A stretch of 64,000 bases of DNA from Raphanus sativus (lineage: Eukaryota > Streptophyta > Magnoliopsida > Brassicales > Brassicaceae). The position numbers and the translations under genes were made by a program. The notes beneath the pieces were generated by a model. The model did no database searches, had not been told where the DNA came from, and saw only the letters and a list, made by a program, of their open reading frames with translations. The stretch spans positions 24,272,273-24,336,272 of the forward strand of contig NC_079513.1 of assembly GCF_000801105.2 (NCBI RefSeq), given 5' to 3'. Shown here piece by piece: positions 1 through 10,720 of this stretch. How positions within the stretch are numbered: position 1 is the stretch's first letter; every line of letters begins with the position of its first letter.

Positions 1-53
1 TACTTTAAGCAAAAAAAAAAACTGCATGAAGATACTAATCAAAAGGAGCTTAC

Positions 54-332
54 TTTGTGAACTCGCTTACTGCGGATAGCTTCCACTGTGTAGAACTTTT
101 CTTCTTCTTCTTTGCCTTCTTCTTCTTCTTCTTCTTCTTCTTCTTCTTCTTCCACATCCTCTGTACGCCTATCATCACCTGTCTCGCGAAGAATTGTCTC
201 TCCACGTCCACCACCGTCACCACTTCCTCCGAGAGGTTCCACCGCCGTATCCGCCTCACCAGCGTCATTCAACAAATGGGTATCGTTCTTAACACCTGCC
301 CCTGTCATATTTTTTGAGTTATTCGAGTCCAA
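54..332 (-). CDS. LHP1/TFL2-like chromodomain protein, first exon only (gene continues off the left edge)
   Basis: Ninety-three codons start at the ATG at 332 and end at a GT donor (GTAAGC, 53-48); the rest lies outside the window. Visible are a Gly/Asp-rich acidic N-terminus, a run of about 12 Glu (a TTC microsatellite on the + strand) and the first residues of a chromodomain, [14 protein letters not shown], at residues 80-93. Arabidopsis LHP1 has the same plan: acidic N-terminus, then a chromodomain starting FYEIEAIRRKRVRK and split at this point. LHP1 binds H3K27me3 and acts with Polycomb repression in the nucleus. Gene order supports the call, since At5g17690 lies just left of the other genes seen here. 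The chromodomain start differs from remembered LHP1 at several residues, so this could be a diverged paralogue. Family fairly sure, orthology uncertain. Confidence 0.65.
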
Positions 333-2336
333 AGGCTTATGTGTTTGATCGAGTTCTGTGTCCTCTATTTATCCTTGTGCTGGTTCATATGAATCTGTAG
401 TAAGAATGAGAAGAGAGAAATATTTAAACTTTCCCTATTACTTAGGCTTGTTTTGGACAAGTTTGTGGGAATAAGACTTGACCTGTGACCCTCAAGACTG
501 GAGGCGAAACCAGTTGTCATTTTTTTTTTAAGACATCACAATTAAAAGATTTTTTTTAAAATTAAATAGAAGTATTAATTGTGTAATATTAAGAAAATGG
601 ACAAAATATGGTCAATGTAATTTTTTTCTTTCTCCCAAATTAAAATATATATTTTTTCTTAGCAATGTAGAAATCTAGACCAGCCAGCCTCGACAAAATT
701 AAAATAGAAACACAGACCAGCAATATATAAATTACAATTGAACAGAAAAGAAAAGAAAATCAGAAAATGATGGAGAAAATGTAAAAGTTAAGGAAATAAA
801 AATAAAAAAAATAAAAAAAAAATTATATAACTGAAAGAAAAAAAAAGGCGAAATTGCACTATCATGCTTTTGAATTTTTTGAACTATGAACGGTTGTTTC
901 TTTCTTTCTTTTTTTCCACAAATGAACTTTTATTAGAATTGATGAATGTAATCATTGGTAACCAATGTGAGATGACACAAGATGAACCACTAATTTGTAC
1001 ATGTAAAAGTTTTATGCAGGAATATGTAAACCTGACACATACCTTTGCCTGGGTTTATGATGAATGTTTGGCTCGAGATTTATAAATGAATGTTGAAGTC
1101 ATGGAAATATTTCAAACAAAGATTGAAGTATATTCTTTTCTTTTCTCTTCTTTATTTCATTTTCATGTCTCATAATAATATATAGTTACAAAAATGTTTC
1201 ATAATATATACATTACCAAAAGGCACATTGCAAAAAGTCATGTCTGTTCATTTACGAAAGCAAAAAATTGAATTTTTATAAATATTAGTTTGAATAATAC
1301 AATAGTCTTTTGTTGTCAATTTTTTTTTGGTATACTACCAAATCATGGGTACAAAGGTTAGATAATAATTGCATCCATAGTTTTCAAAATACAATGATTT
1401 GTATTGACTAATGTTCTATAGCTTTGTTTAAGCGGCACCTCGGAAATTATAATGTTTATCTTTTAAATCGTCCAAAAATTAAAATAATAAATAAACATAT
1501 GATAATATATTATTTTAAATTTTAGTAATTGATATTTATAGTATAAAATCTTATGAAAATAAAATAAAATAAAAATTAATAAATTATAATATCTAATGAT
1601 ATATATTTAACTTATTGCTATAATTAGTAAACGCGTAAAAGCTGTCATAACGCGTAAAGACTGTCATAACGCGTATACACTTTTCTAGATATCCTTTTTC
1701 CCTTTGAACACCAAAAAATATATTAAACCAAAGGTTCAATGGACTTATACAATTACAGACGGATATATATTTTCAACGGCAAAATGAGAAAAAAATCTAA
1801 AACATAATAATCTTGATCGCCCCAAATCTAAATATTCGAAAAAAATCTAAAACATAATAACCTTGACCGCCCCAAATCTAAATATTCTATATTTTAGTTA
1901 TTGAATTGTCTTCAGAATCGGTTCTGAAATTTTGAGAGATGTAGACAATTTAGTGAAAAAAATAATTATTTTTTTTAAAACAAATTTCAAAACTTCTGTC
2001 TATGTAACTTTTTTCAAAGAAAAATTGTGGGGGTAAAAACAAATGTTTCATTTGGCTTTGCGTAGAGAACCGGCCCTCGACTTATCTTGAACTTTATTGC
2101 TCCTAATCTGATAAATACAGCCACTGATATCAACAGAGAATTCTATGCCTGTCTCTAATTTCCAAGATGAATATTGGACAGTGAAAAAATGATTGTAGGA
2201 GATCTTGTTCTATTTTCTCTCAACTCTGTAGAAATGATAGAACGAAATAATAACATTCACAATAATTAATCGTAACTGGACCACTCTCTCGCTCACACGC
2301 TCAAAACTGTTTTGTCTTGATTGTCTTTCATTCAAG
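333..2336. other. Intergenic, AT-rich; no gene seen
   Basis: About 2 kb between the LHP1-like start and a small ORF. It contains A/T homopolymers, three copies of an ACGCGTA-type word spaced about 20 bp apart near 1632-1676, and a two-copy 50-bp tandem repeat listed separately. A 73-codon ORF at 864-1085 has no recognisable domain and is not called. Confidence 0.6.
1788..1887. repeat. Two-copy 50-bp tandem repeat
   Basis: Units 1788-1837 and 1838-1887 differ at only two positions (both T/C). Each holds an oligo(A) run followed by a CGCCCCAAATCTAAATATTC end. The high identity indicates a recent duplication. No function is apparent. Confidence 0.85.
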
Positions 2337-2492
2337 ATGAAGACGCTTCTGCTGCTTATTCTTTTGTGCTTCCTTGTGACTTCTCCTATAGCTTCACGGG
2401 GCTTTTCAGGTCAAGCTGATACTTTCACCATTGATATACATAGAAGCCTTTCTCCTAGCAAGAAACCTTTCATGTATTCTTCAAGTACTTAG
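2337..2492 (+). CDS. Short secreted-protein ORF, possibly the 5' remnant of a larger gene
   Basis: This 51-codon ORF begins with a textbook signal peptide (MKTLLLLILLCFLVTSPIAS, residues 1-20) followed by a short polar tail with an SPSKKP stretch and a TAG stop. A pyrimidine-rich leader precedes it, as in Brassicaceae 5' UTRs. It may be a genuine small secreted peptide or the first exon of a gene whose remainder was lost. The neighbouring GrpE fragment shows this stretch has decayed. The product is not recognised. Confidence 0.35.
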   Translation: MKTLLLLILLCFLVTSPIASRGFSGQADTFTIDIHRSLSPSKKPFMYSSST

Positions 2493-3000
2493 TGGTGGAG
2501 CCAGCCAAAAGAATCACCAAAGGCAATGTAAAGTTTCAACATAAAATCATGGGGCCACTCAAAAGAATTTTAACAATTAATCATAAAATTTTCAAAAATC
2601 AATGAAAATATTTTTTCCAATAATTCCTATGGGGCAGCTGTCCCCCTTCCCAGCTCTCTACCTCCACTCTACTTATTCTGCAGAATCATCTCTAATTATT
2701 AATGCCTCATGAAGATTATACACATAAAAATAAAATAAAATATCAACGAAACAATGGTACTACACACGAGCGTTTATGTTCCTAAACTCTGTGATAATCC
2801 AAAGGCAAGTCACTAGGATAAAGCCTTATAACAAGATAAGCCTCATAGATCCATTGATTATTGTTCCATCCACCTAGCCATCTTTCAAACATCTCCATCT
2901 CCAGAAACAAGAAAGATATATTAGTAACTTTATTACCATGGATCAAACTGTTTGCCGACTGTCTCCACAGTCCACAGTGACAACACCAAGCGAACCCATA

Positions 3001-3171
3001 ATCTTCTCCATCAGTCTCCACCTTAATTTGGGACTTAGCTCTCTCGAAATTATCTAAAACAGCCAAAAAATTCTCTACAACCTCTCCTTGAGCATTTGAA
3101 ACAAGGTGGGGGGAATGAGGAAGAGTGGGTGTGAGATGTAAAGACGGCGCTTTGAGTAGACCGGCGGCCAT
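3001..3171 (-). pseudogene. Plastid GrpE (EMB1241-like) gene fragment
   Basis: Reading from 3171 leftwards gives a transit-peptide-like start (MAAGLLKAPSLHL) joined to a strongly GrpE-like stretch, NAQGEVVENFLAVLDNFERA, followed by KSQIKVET. In GrpE this is the long dimerisation helix leading into the conserved LDNFERA segment. The reading frame then continues into unrelated sequence to 2782, and the C-terminal beta domain that contacts Hsp70 is missing. GrpE is the nucleotide-exchange factor for plastid Hsp70. Arabidopsis At5g17710 encodes it in the matching position, so this is best read as the fractionated remnant of that orthologue with an internal exon brought against the 5' exon. It is unlikely to be functional. 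Confidence 0.7.
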
Positions 3172-3204
3172 TGGACTAATAATAATCTTTTTTTTTTGAA
3201 ACAC

Positions 3205-4343
3205 AATCTTTTTCTTTTCTATCTTTTGGTTTTTCTAAACAGTTAGTTGTACTTTTACTATAATGATATGACGGTCCTAGTTTAACTAAAGTAAGTAGTT
3301 CTTAGATTCCAGAAGTTTGTAAGTACAATTTTAGAACATCTTCAACGTGAGATTCTAACTTCGGAACTCTAAAAGTATATACATTTGTGTATGTATATAC
3401 TATATATGTGTATGTAACTGAGTTTTCTGTAGAGTATAGAATCCCGTAATTAAATATGTATAGTATATACATAAACAAATATATATATTTTTAGCACCCG
3501 AGAACTAGAACCCTGTATTATAGGTGCTCTTATGTTCTGTAATATAAAACAGAATAAACATTTTCAAAATTTATTTATATATAAATACTTTCTTGCCAAC
3601 ATTTTCACAATGAAAATATCACTGTCAAAGACAATACTTAGAACAGCTCCAATGCAAGGTTTGAGAGAGTAGTATCTAAGGGTTAAAAAAGAAAAGAAAT
3701 CGGAGAAAAAGAATGAATTGGTCCTTAATTGGTCCTTAATTTTGAGTCTTTAAAGATATGATTATCGGTAAAAACGTTTTTAGAGTCCTTAAAACTTTTT
3801 TCTGATTTAAAAAAAATAAAAAATGAATCAATCGTAAGCCATCACATATCAGTGGAATCCACAAACAGTACAAAAACTTCTGTGAAATGTTTTTTATTTA
3901 GCGACAATTTAGAACGTTTTTTGCAAAAAGATGGTGGAACCCACGCCTAAGAACCCTCCCACCACCTATAATGTTGCTCTAAGGACCTGTTAAAAACTTT
4001 TAATTCCACATGTCACACTCTAAATACATCTAGTTCCACTTGTCTCTATCTTACTAATTCAATTGTTTTATTTAAACTAAAATTAAATTATTTATATTTA
4101 CTATTATTATTTTATTTTTTGAAAGCCTCCTTTTAATCCATATTGTTGCTCTTATTGCTCCCAATAATTGTTTTTTCATTTAATTTTTTTGATCAATTTC
4201 TTTCGGCATAATTGAACTTTGTCCATCCAAATGTAATAGACAAACAGATTTGCTCACCTTCTCTACTAAAATCATGGTAAGCCTATTTCTCTCATTATCT
4301 TATGTGAACTAATACTGGACCATATAATTTTGTGGCACACGTT
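3205..4343. other. Intergenic, AT-rich; no gene seen
   Basis: Low-complexity A/T-rich DNA with short local duplications, such as a repeated GGTCCTTAATT near 3720-3740. It covers the 3' flank of the AAA-ATPase. No coding exon, RNA gene or bounded transposon was recognised. Confidence 0.5.
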
Positions 4344-6135
4344 TTAGGTCCAAAACAGAACAAGTTTCTTGATCCTTTTGCTGCTCTTCCTGGGAGAACC
4401 CTCGGTATCACGCCTTAATCTTTTCTCATGATTCTCATCCATCTCCAATCTACTCTCCTTCTTGTTCATAACCTGACTCGATTCATCAGATTTAAACCTC
4501 ATCTTCTCCAAAGCATTCACCAAACCCACAAGCGCCACATCAGCATCCTCGCTTTTCATCAGCTCTTCTGCTACTTGTGCCGGTGTAATTACTTCACCGT
4601 CCATCAACCGCTCGATCTCCGGGTAAAGACGGTGTGGCATTGTGGTGTCGTTCAAGCTCAAGTAGTTAGAGGCTAAGGTCTTGAATCCTTGAAAAGTGCA
4701 ATGTCCCATGTATATGTGCATGTCCATACGACCCGGACGCAGCAATGCCGGGTCAAGCTTATCTTTATGGTTCGTCGTGAATATTATAATCCGTTCGTCT
4801 CCACAGCTTGACCACAATCCGTCTATGAAATTCAGCAGCCCTGATAACGTCAAAGGTGGCTAAACACAAAAAAATGTTATTGAAAAATGTCATTTAAATA
4901 TTATTTACGTTCAACTGAATTCTTTCAAATGCCACTACCACGGAATCCACAAGAAATTGAATAACATATATATCTAATAGAACTATAAGAAAAATCACTA
5001 AATTGAATTATAAGAAACTAAAAATATTTGGGAAAATTTGATTAAAATATATAATTCGATAATACAAACATTTTGAAAAACTGAAAAAAATTGGTACTTT
5101 GGTTAATTTTACAGTCTTATTAACAAAATCACTAATAGTATTAAATCTAACACATTCATATAAGCAGAACCAAACCTGAGAGTCGCCAGGGTTCTTGCCT
5201 TCACCAGGCTGTTGTTGCTCCAACCTGTTGGGAAAATCAACCGCACAATCGATATCTTCTATGACAAGAATCGACCGGTTACGTGTAGCGAGTAATAGCC
5301 TCCTTAGATCAGAGTCACACATCACACTCGCTAGCTGAAGATCATAGACATCAAACTTGAGGTAATTAGCCATAGCCGCAACCAGACTAGACTTCCCTGT
5401 TCCTGGTGGTCCGTACAACAAGTAACCCCTCTTCCAAGCTTTCCCAACTTTCTTGTAATAATCTTTCCTTCTAATGAACCGATCAAGATCCTCCATGACG
5501 TCACGCTTGAGCTCGTCTTCCATAGCTATTGTTTTGAAAGTCGAAGGATGCTCGAGGATGACTGAATCCCATCGGAGACTGTTGAGAGAATGCAGCATCA
5601 AGATTCTCCTCTCGTCTCTAATCTCTTTAGCTTTACTCTCTATATGAGGGACGTAAGAGTTTAAGATCAAGTCTTTGTGTTTCTTGTCGAAACTCAGCTC
5701 GAAGTACTCGCTTCCACGGTCGTCATCGCCTTTCTTATCTCCTCGGTCTGTGACAAACCTCCATTTCAGCTCGACGTCTTGGTACACATCGTTGACGGTT
5801 TCTCCGTCGCTGAGGTACAAGTTGACATGTTTGTCTCTATGGCCTTTGCTGATTCTGAGCCTGGCTGCGTCTGGACTGATCTTGGTTGAGAGATAAGTCT
5901 GAGCGGCTCGGTAGATGTCGTTGTGCATGCCCATGTTGTCGTCGTCGATGGTTAGAGTCAAAGTTGTTGAATTAGAGCTGAAGAAGAGAGACCGGAGAGA
6001 TGAGTAAATGAGATCTTGGACAGGGCCTGGGATAAGCTGGTGAGCCATTGATCGTATCATCATCATGTAACCTGCCAGTGATGCGTAAGCTGTGAAGAAT
6101 GATGTAGGTGATGGAAGATCCTTGGAGAAAAACAT
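4344..6135 (-). CDS. BCS1-type AAA-ATPase (AATP family), At5g17760-like
   Basis: Two exons, 6135-5176 and 4859-4344, joined in phase 0 (GT at 5175-5174, AG at 4861-4860), encode 491 aa, close to the roughly 500 aa usual for the family. The ATG at 6135 was chosen because [10 protein letters not shown] begins the family's N-terminal segment; the open frame extends 39 codons further upstream without similarity. Residues 1-60 form a membrane-anchor-type N-terminus, followed by the plant-specific AAA_assoc region. Walker A is GPPGTGKS at 242-249 and Walker B is VIEDID at 291-296. A second-region TTNH lies near 348-351, and LRPGRMD carries arginines 361 and 364. The C-terminus is charged and basic. 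Relatives are ER- or mitochondria-anchored AAA proteins, often stress induced; the substrate is unknown. All catalytic motifs are intact. Confidence 0.93.
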
Positions 6136-6347
6136 CGTATCTCTCTGTTTGTTTCTTGAAGATGGAGAGAGTGAAAATGAGATGTGAAAGAGATATACAA
6201 AGAAGGAGAGAAGCTTAAAGAAGAAGGTTACACTTAACACTAAATATATCATTGTCTTTATTCAATGGATGCGCATGTGATTTATTAGAAATTTTGAGAA
6301 TGAAAAAAAGAAAAGTGAAATAAGATAAGGTCGAGAGATGAAGACAA

Positions 6348-6517
6348 AATAAACACTTGGAAAATTTCCACGTCCCTTTCCACGAAGAGCATGTCCATTT
6401 TTTAACTCATATTCATCGTAAAGTAGAAAGAGGATACAATAAACTCTTGGAAAGTTTCCACGTCCCTTTCCATGAAGAGGATGTCCATTTATTTACCATT
6501 TTTAACTCATATGCATC
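6348..6517. repeat. Direct duplication of about 70-80 bp upstream of the AAA-ATPase
   Basis: Copies at 6348-6417 and 6438-6517 share CTTGGAAA, TTTCCACGTCCCTTTCCA and GAAGAG, then ATGTCCATTT and TTTTTAACTCATAT. They lie about 210-380 bp upstream of the AAA-ATPase start codon, in its presumed promoter. Copy 2 has a roughly 10-bp insertion. Confidence 0.75.
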
Positions 6518-6612
6518 ATATTATGTAGACTCGAACAAGATTAATGTTTTTATTGGTCAAGATTTGAAATCGAATTTTAATTTTATTCAGATGATGATTC
6601 AAAACGATCTTT

Positions 6613-6776
6613 TTTTTAATCAAAAAGAAAGATATTTAGGAATATCTCATTTGTTTGGATTCAATCCTCTGCTTTTCTTCTTCTCTTCCTCTGTTTTGTG
6701 CCTTACTCGAGCTTCGAACCGGTAGCGTTTCACATTACTGTGCCTTCGCTTACCAGACGAGCTACAAGAGGAAGGC
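6613..6776 (-). mobile_element. tRNA-derived SINE with poly(A) tail and target-site duplication
   Basis: Read on the minus strand, the element opens with a good RNA polymerase III A box (TAGCTCGTCTGGTAAG) and, about 35 bp on, a B box (GGTTCGAAGCT), as in SINEs derived from tRNA. The body ends in TTTTTGATTAAAAAAAA. The flanks carry a 10-bp direct repeat, AACGATCTTT on the + strand, at 6603-6612 and 6777-6786. The length of about 164 bp fits Brassicaceae SB-type SINEs. It has no coding capacity; ORFs at 6357-6725 and 6655-6861 overlap it by chance. Confidence 0.85.
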
Positions 6777-6865
6777 AACGATCTTTATTTTTGTCCTCAG
6801 GTTATTCAACTTTTCTACAATAAAATTACGAATCGACATGAAAGACAAATATGAAATATGATATA

Positions 6866-7222
6866 GATGGTGTAGAAATATTCCCATTGATCAACCATTA
6901 TATCTGTGATGTTTTCACATGGATACAAGTTCTAGTCATGAACAATTTTTTTTTTCATGAACAATATTTAGTTATGTTGGAAACGTTATTGCTTGAAAGA
7001 AAATAAAAAAACGAATAGCATGCATCATACAAGATGACGACATACTAAAAGTGTACTTTCATCTCCAAACTGACATGGAAACGAATACGATACATATCGT
7101 GTAGAAATACTCCCATTAATTAACCATTAGGCAAGTGACGTTTTTACATGGATACAAGTTCTAGTCATGAACACTAGTATTTAATTATGTTGGAAACGTT
7201 ATTGGTTGATAGCAAAAAAAGA
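6866..7222. repeat. Diverged direct duplication, one copy carrying an oligo(T) insertion
   Basis: Copies at about 6866-7005 and 7096-7222 share GTGTAGAAATA, ACATGGATACAAGTTCTAGT, CATGAACA and TTATGTTGGAAACGTTATTG in the same order. The left copy contains an 8-T insert with an 11-bp target duplication that the right copy lacks. Confidence 0.8.
6936..6965 (-). mobile_element. Tail-only insertion: pure A8
   Basis: Target duplication TCATGAACAAT at 6936-6946 and 6955-6965 brackets eight T (A8 on the minus strand). The paralogous copy at 7162-7182 has a single copy of the target and no insert. Confidence 0.7.
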
Positions 7223-7480
7223 ATGTAATGATGATGCAACCAACTTTACGGTGATTAATTTATGCAGGCGGCTATACATTTGTCGGCTTTGCTTAGTTTG
7301 TTGAGGTGGAAGATCACTCGTAAAATACATACTTACGTAAAGAGAAAAGACTAATCAAGTTGATTTTCTGAAACTCGATTACCAAAAAAAAAAAACATAA
7401 CCTATTTTTTTTCGTCTTTTGAGCCGTTTCTAGTCTACAAGAATAAAATCTATAACGCTGATACGTTTGTCTTAGGTAAC

Positions 7481-7526
7481 AACATTGAAGGCTTTACAAA
7501 AGAAAAAAAAAACATTGAAGGCTTTA
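7481..7526 (+). mobile_element. Tail-only insertion: 14 nt, CAAAAGAAAAAAAA
   Basis: A perfect 16-bp target duplication, AACATTGAAGGCTTTA, at 7481-7496 and 7511-7526 surrounds the 14-nt A-rich insert. Confidence 0.8.
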
Positions 7527-7710
7527 GTTGAAGGCGCACAAGTTTGGATTTACATACAGTCACTATTGATGGTCGGAATCTAAACCTTTTAACATTAGCA
7601 TATATGCAGACTGCAGTATATGATATTTGATGATTGACCATAAAATGCCAAATAGCAAAAAGATTCCCTATATTGTCACGACTCCCGACGTGGTGGAAGA
7701 GTTGCGTGTT

Positions 7711-7756
7711 GTATAATAATTCTACTTGTGACAAAAAAAGGTATAATAATTCTACT
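7711..7756 (+). mobile_element. Tail-only insertion: 14 nt, TGTGACAAAAAAAG
   Basis: A perfect 16-bp target duplication, GTATAATAATTCTACT, at 7711-7726 and 7741-7756 surrounds an insert with the recurring TGACAAAAA end. Confidence 0.85.
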
Positions 7757-8006
7757 AGTAAAGAAAAATTTAGAGAATGAGGTACGTGTCAGATCAATAG
7801 ATCATTGTAGCATTTGATTCATTACCAAGAAAAGGAAAAGTTAAGTGTACTATGAGTCATGATTCATCCTTATGTTTTGGACCGTGGCCTACTTTTGAAT
7901 TAGAACAAGGCTTAAAAGTTATTGAAACCACGCAGGCTCTCCATATCAAAACAATTCTTTTATTTTTAAATCACCAATAACAAAGCATTATTAACCTAAT
8001 ATGAAT

Positions 8007-8048
8007 ACTAAAGCAACTTTGGTCAAAAAAAAAAACTAAAGCAACTTT
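8007..8048 (+). mobile_element. Tail-only insertion: 14 nt, GGTCAAAAAAAAAA
   Basis: A perfect 14-bp target duplication, ACTAAAGCAACTTT, at 8007-8020 and 8035-8048 surrounds an insert with a GGTC-poly(A) form. Confidence 0.85.
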
Positions 8049-8650
8049 TACGTCGTTATTAGTCAAATAACATCTTTAATCTCTACGGCGGGAAACAAAC
8101 TAGAAGGTAAATGTTTATGTATGATCAATTGAGTTGCTTTAAAAACTCTGACAACTTAAAAAAAAGTAATATACTAACTTAATTTTTTATATAATTCAAC
8201 TAAAAAAACTTTCGAAAAGAACAAGCCGACTAACCGAAATGTATATTTTGTAAGTCTGTAAATATGTTATATCAATCCACCAAGAATCAAATTCAATCAC
8301 CCTTTTATAGCTAATGCTTTTAAAGTGACTCATGATTGTATCGTAAGTAGGCCAGTCGGTCACATTGCTTACAACATCATACCAAACACAAATTAGGTAG
8401 GTCTTGTGGATGCCACTATCAAATCTTTTTATGATACCAAACCAAACCGGTAAAAACCACATGCCTAACCGGAACTTCCTATTGGATAATAACACAACGA
8501 ATGGACAAGGGGCTTTTATGAAACGTCCAACAGAAACACAACTCTCACTCAATAAAGACACAAGTCTCAGTTGGGATTGTAACACAAGTTATTGATCAGA
8601 TTAAATGAGTTTTTAAAAATGACTCCAAGCCAATAAAGCAGAGGTTAAGA

Positions 8651-10648
8651 TCAGAACTGGAACTGCATCTCTGGAGAGTAACCAAGAGCTTCAAGGTTTG
8701 CTGCCATGGCCTTGTTCATTGGCGGTGGTCCACATCTTAGGATCTGTAATTCAAACATAAACCGTAAAAAAAAAAAAAGATTAAAAACACCACTGAAAAA
8801 CCCTATCTTACTCACTCAAAACTACATCTTGTCAAATGGGTTATGCTTCAAACCCTTACAGAATTGATCCGAGGTTTTTGATTTACAAACAGTGAGTAGA
8901 TGATCAATCTGAGTATGTTCAAGATCAAATAACAGAGGAAGGTTTTTGACCTGAATATCGGATGCTGGTGCAGGGCAATGAGCCTGGATCATTTCCTTGG
9001 TTACAAATCCAACACCACCATCCCATACTTCCGGAGGCTACTCACATTGCCACAGAGGGGTATATACCAAAGCACCAAGAGAATAAAGGTATCAGAAAGA
9101 GTTTTTTTTACTTGAGAGGAACGCCAAAAACATTTGGATTTTGTGGCTAACCTGGTTCAAAACATAGTAGATTTTGAATTGATCTGGATAATTGGCGGTA
9201 AGACTGTCCAACTCTTCCTAAGAAAAAAAAGAAGTATTAATAATATTCAGAGTTTGAAGAAACGCAGTGCTTTCTGAGACTCATAAGAATCAAGCAGGTG
9301 AGGAGACATTTTTCACCTTTAAGAGAATGTCTTCGTACGTGACATTAGCATAAATGAGGTGGACCTTTGTCTTGTCTGTTGGGTTTTCAAGTATCGCTCT
9401 TGCAACCTTTCACAAATGCGAATCAAAAACAAGTTTTTTTTTTAACATATACATTGACTGACTTATCAAACGATATAAGATGCAAAAATGTGGGCAGACA
9501 TACTTGGAACATAGGAGTGATGCCTGAACCTCCAGCAAGCATTCCAAAAGCCCTAAACTGACCTGGCTGATACTTGAACCTTCCCTGGCAAGTCAAAAAA
9601 AAAGTAACAAACCAACAAACAAAAGCTTTGAGATTCAGAAGAAGTATTGTAAGCAAGCAAATAAAAGAGTACCTTTGGACCCTTAACAGCAAGATGGTCT
9701 CCAACACGCATCTCCCTGAAATGATGAGACATCCTTCCTTGCGGATACATCTACTTTGCCAAGGGGAATAATTTCCAGCAATTTTTAGTTGAAATTAGTG
9801 AGAATAATATGAAAAAAAAGAGAGTCAAGTGAAGCTGAGAGAGTAAAGCATATACACCTTGATAACAAGTTCAAAACGTCCAAGGTCAGAATCTAAGGTT
9901 GTCGGAGTGTAAGGCTTAATAACATCCTCTCCTTGAGCATCCTTTCCCCTGTGGATAAAAATTCATTATATATTTCATCAAAGCTCTGTAAAATGGATTT
10001 CGAAACACAGAAACCAAACCTAAAGTGTTTACAAAATGAGTATTATTTTCACAGCCATTTCAGATAGGTTATAGTATTTATCTGGCAAACCCCACAGGAA
10101 GATTGAATTTTGGTATGAAAGTTTCGGGGAGAGAATGAGACTAAAGAAGTATGAAGACCGAACCTGCAACTGATGTGTTGACCAATGGGAAGACCCAAGA
10201 CAGAGGTAGGAGTTGGAAGCTCGAAAACGAACTTAGCGACATTGTGGCTAAGTTGCTGCTTCTTAACAAGCTTAAACTCCTTGAAATTCTCTGGATCCAA
10301 ACACCCTACAAAATTCACAAGCTTTTTAATAAATCATTCAAGTATTATATATCAAAAAGGATCACTCTTTCATTTGCTGCGACCTTCTAAACCGATTGAA
10401 TTCGACACAAATTTACTTAATTTCATACATACTTTGTAAGAGAATGAATAATCAGTCACTAAGCTACGCATTGTGGGACCTTGGAACACAGAGAGATAAG
10501 AATCGAAAGGTTGTGACTTTAGGATCGAACCTCTGCGTTTCTTGGAGGAGGACAGATAGTAAGCAGCACCGGCACCGACGGCAACGAGAGCCACGAAGGC
10601 ACCCAAGAGAATCTGAGGATCTAGTGTTCTGAGAAACTCGGTATCCAT
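8651..10648 (-). CDS. CBR1: NADH-cytochrome b5 reductase 1
   Basis: Nine exons: 10648-10531, 10305-10164, 9948-9858, 9750-9673, 9584-9504, 9406-9317, 9217-9152, 9037-8951, 8743-8651. All splice GT-AG in consistent phase and encode 281 aa, the family's size. The enzyme passes electrons from NADH through FAD to cytochrome b5 at the ER, supplying fatty-acid desaturases and hydroxylases. Residues 12-32 form an N-terminal membrane anchor followed by basic SSSKKRR. The flavin-binding segment KPYTPTT is at 98-104 with GRMSHHF at 122-128. The NADH-binding domain has GGSGITPM at 161-168 and [10 protein letters not shown] at 255-264. The sequence is nearly identical to remembered Arabidopsis CBR1 (At5g17770). 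One visible difference is Gly at residue 40, on the first splice junction, where Arabidopsis has Val. Intact. Confidence 0.97.
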
Positions 10649-10710
10649 GGCTCTCTTATAAACCAAAATGCAAATGAAATGAATAAAATAATCACAAATA
10701 GCTCAACGAG

Positions 10711-10720
10711 AATATATAAA
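10711..10720 (-). promoter_or_regulatory. TATA box of CBR1
   Basis: TTTATATATT on the minus strand lies 63-72 bp upstream of the CBR1 start codon, fitting a short leader. No other TATA-like word is as well placed. Confidence 0.5.

Larger units (their letters stand above)
7223..8650. other. Intergenic; three tail-only insertions, no gene recognised
   Basis: AT-rich sequence between the SINE-containing stretch and the 3' end of CBR1. ORFs at 7450-7734 and 8196-8585 lack recognisable domains. The first contains two tail-only insertions, which argues against a conserved gene. Confidence 0.5.

Noticed and set aside
50..348. Poly-Lys, poly-Phe and poly-Ser ORFs at the left edge
   Set aside because: Other frames of the TTC microsatellite that encodes the poly-Glu run of the LHP1-like exon.
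864..1085. 73-codon ORF
   Set aside because: No domain, no splice or promoter context, intergenic composition.
3181..3225. Oligo(T) flanked by AATCTTTT words
   Set aside because: The apparent duplication consists mostly of the T run itself.
6700..6770. tRNA gene suggested by A and B boxes
   Set aside because: No acceptor stem pairing is evident. The sequence continues into an A-tailed body with flanking target duplications, so it is a SINE.
8196..8585. 129-codon minus-strand ORF
   Set aside because: No recognisable domain, AT-driven composition and no flanking gene signals.
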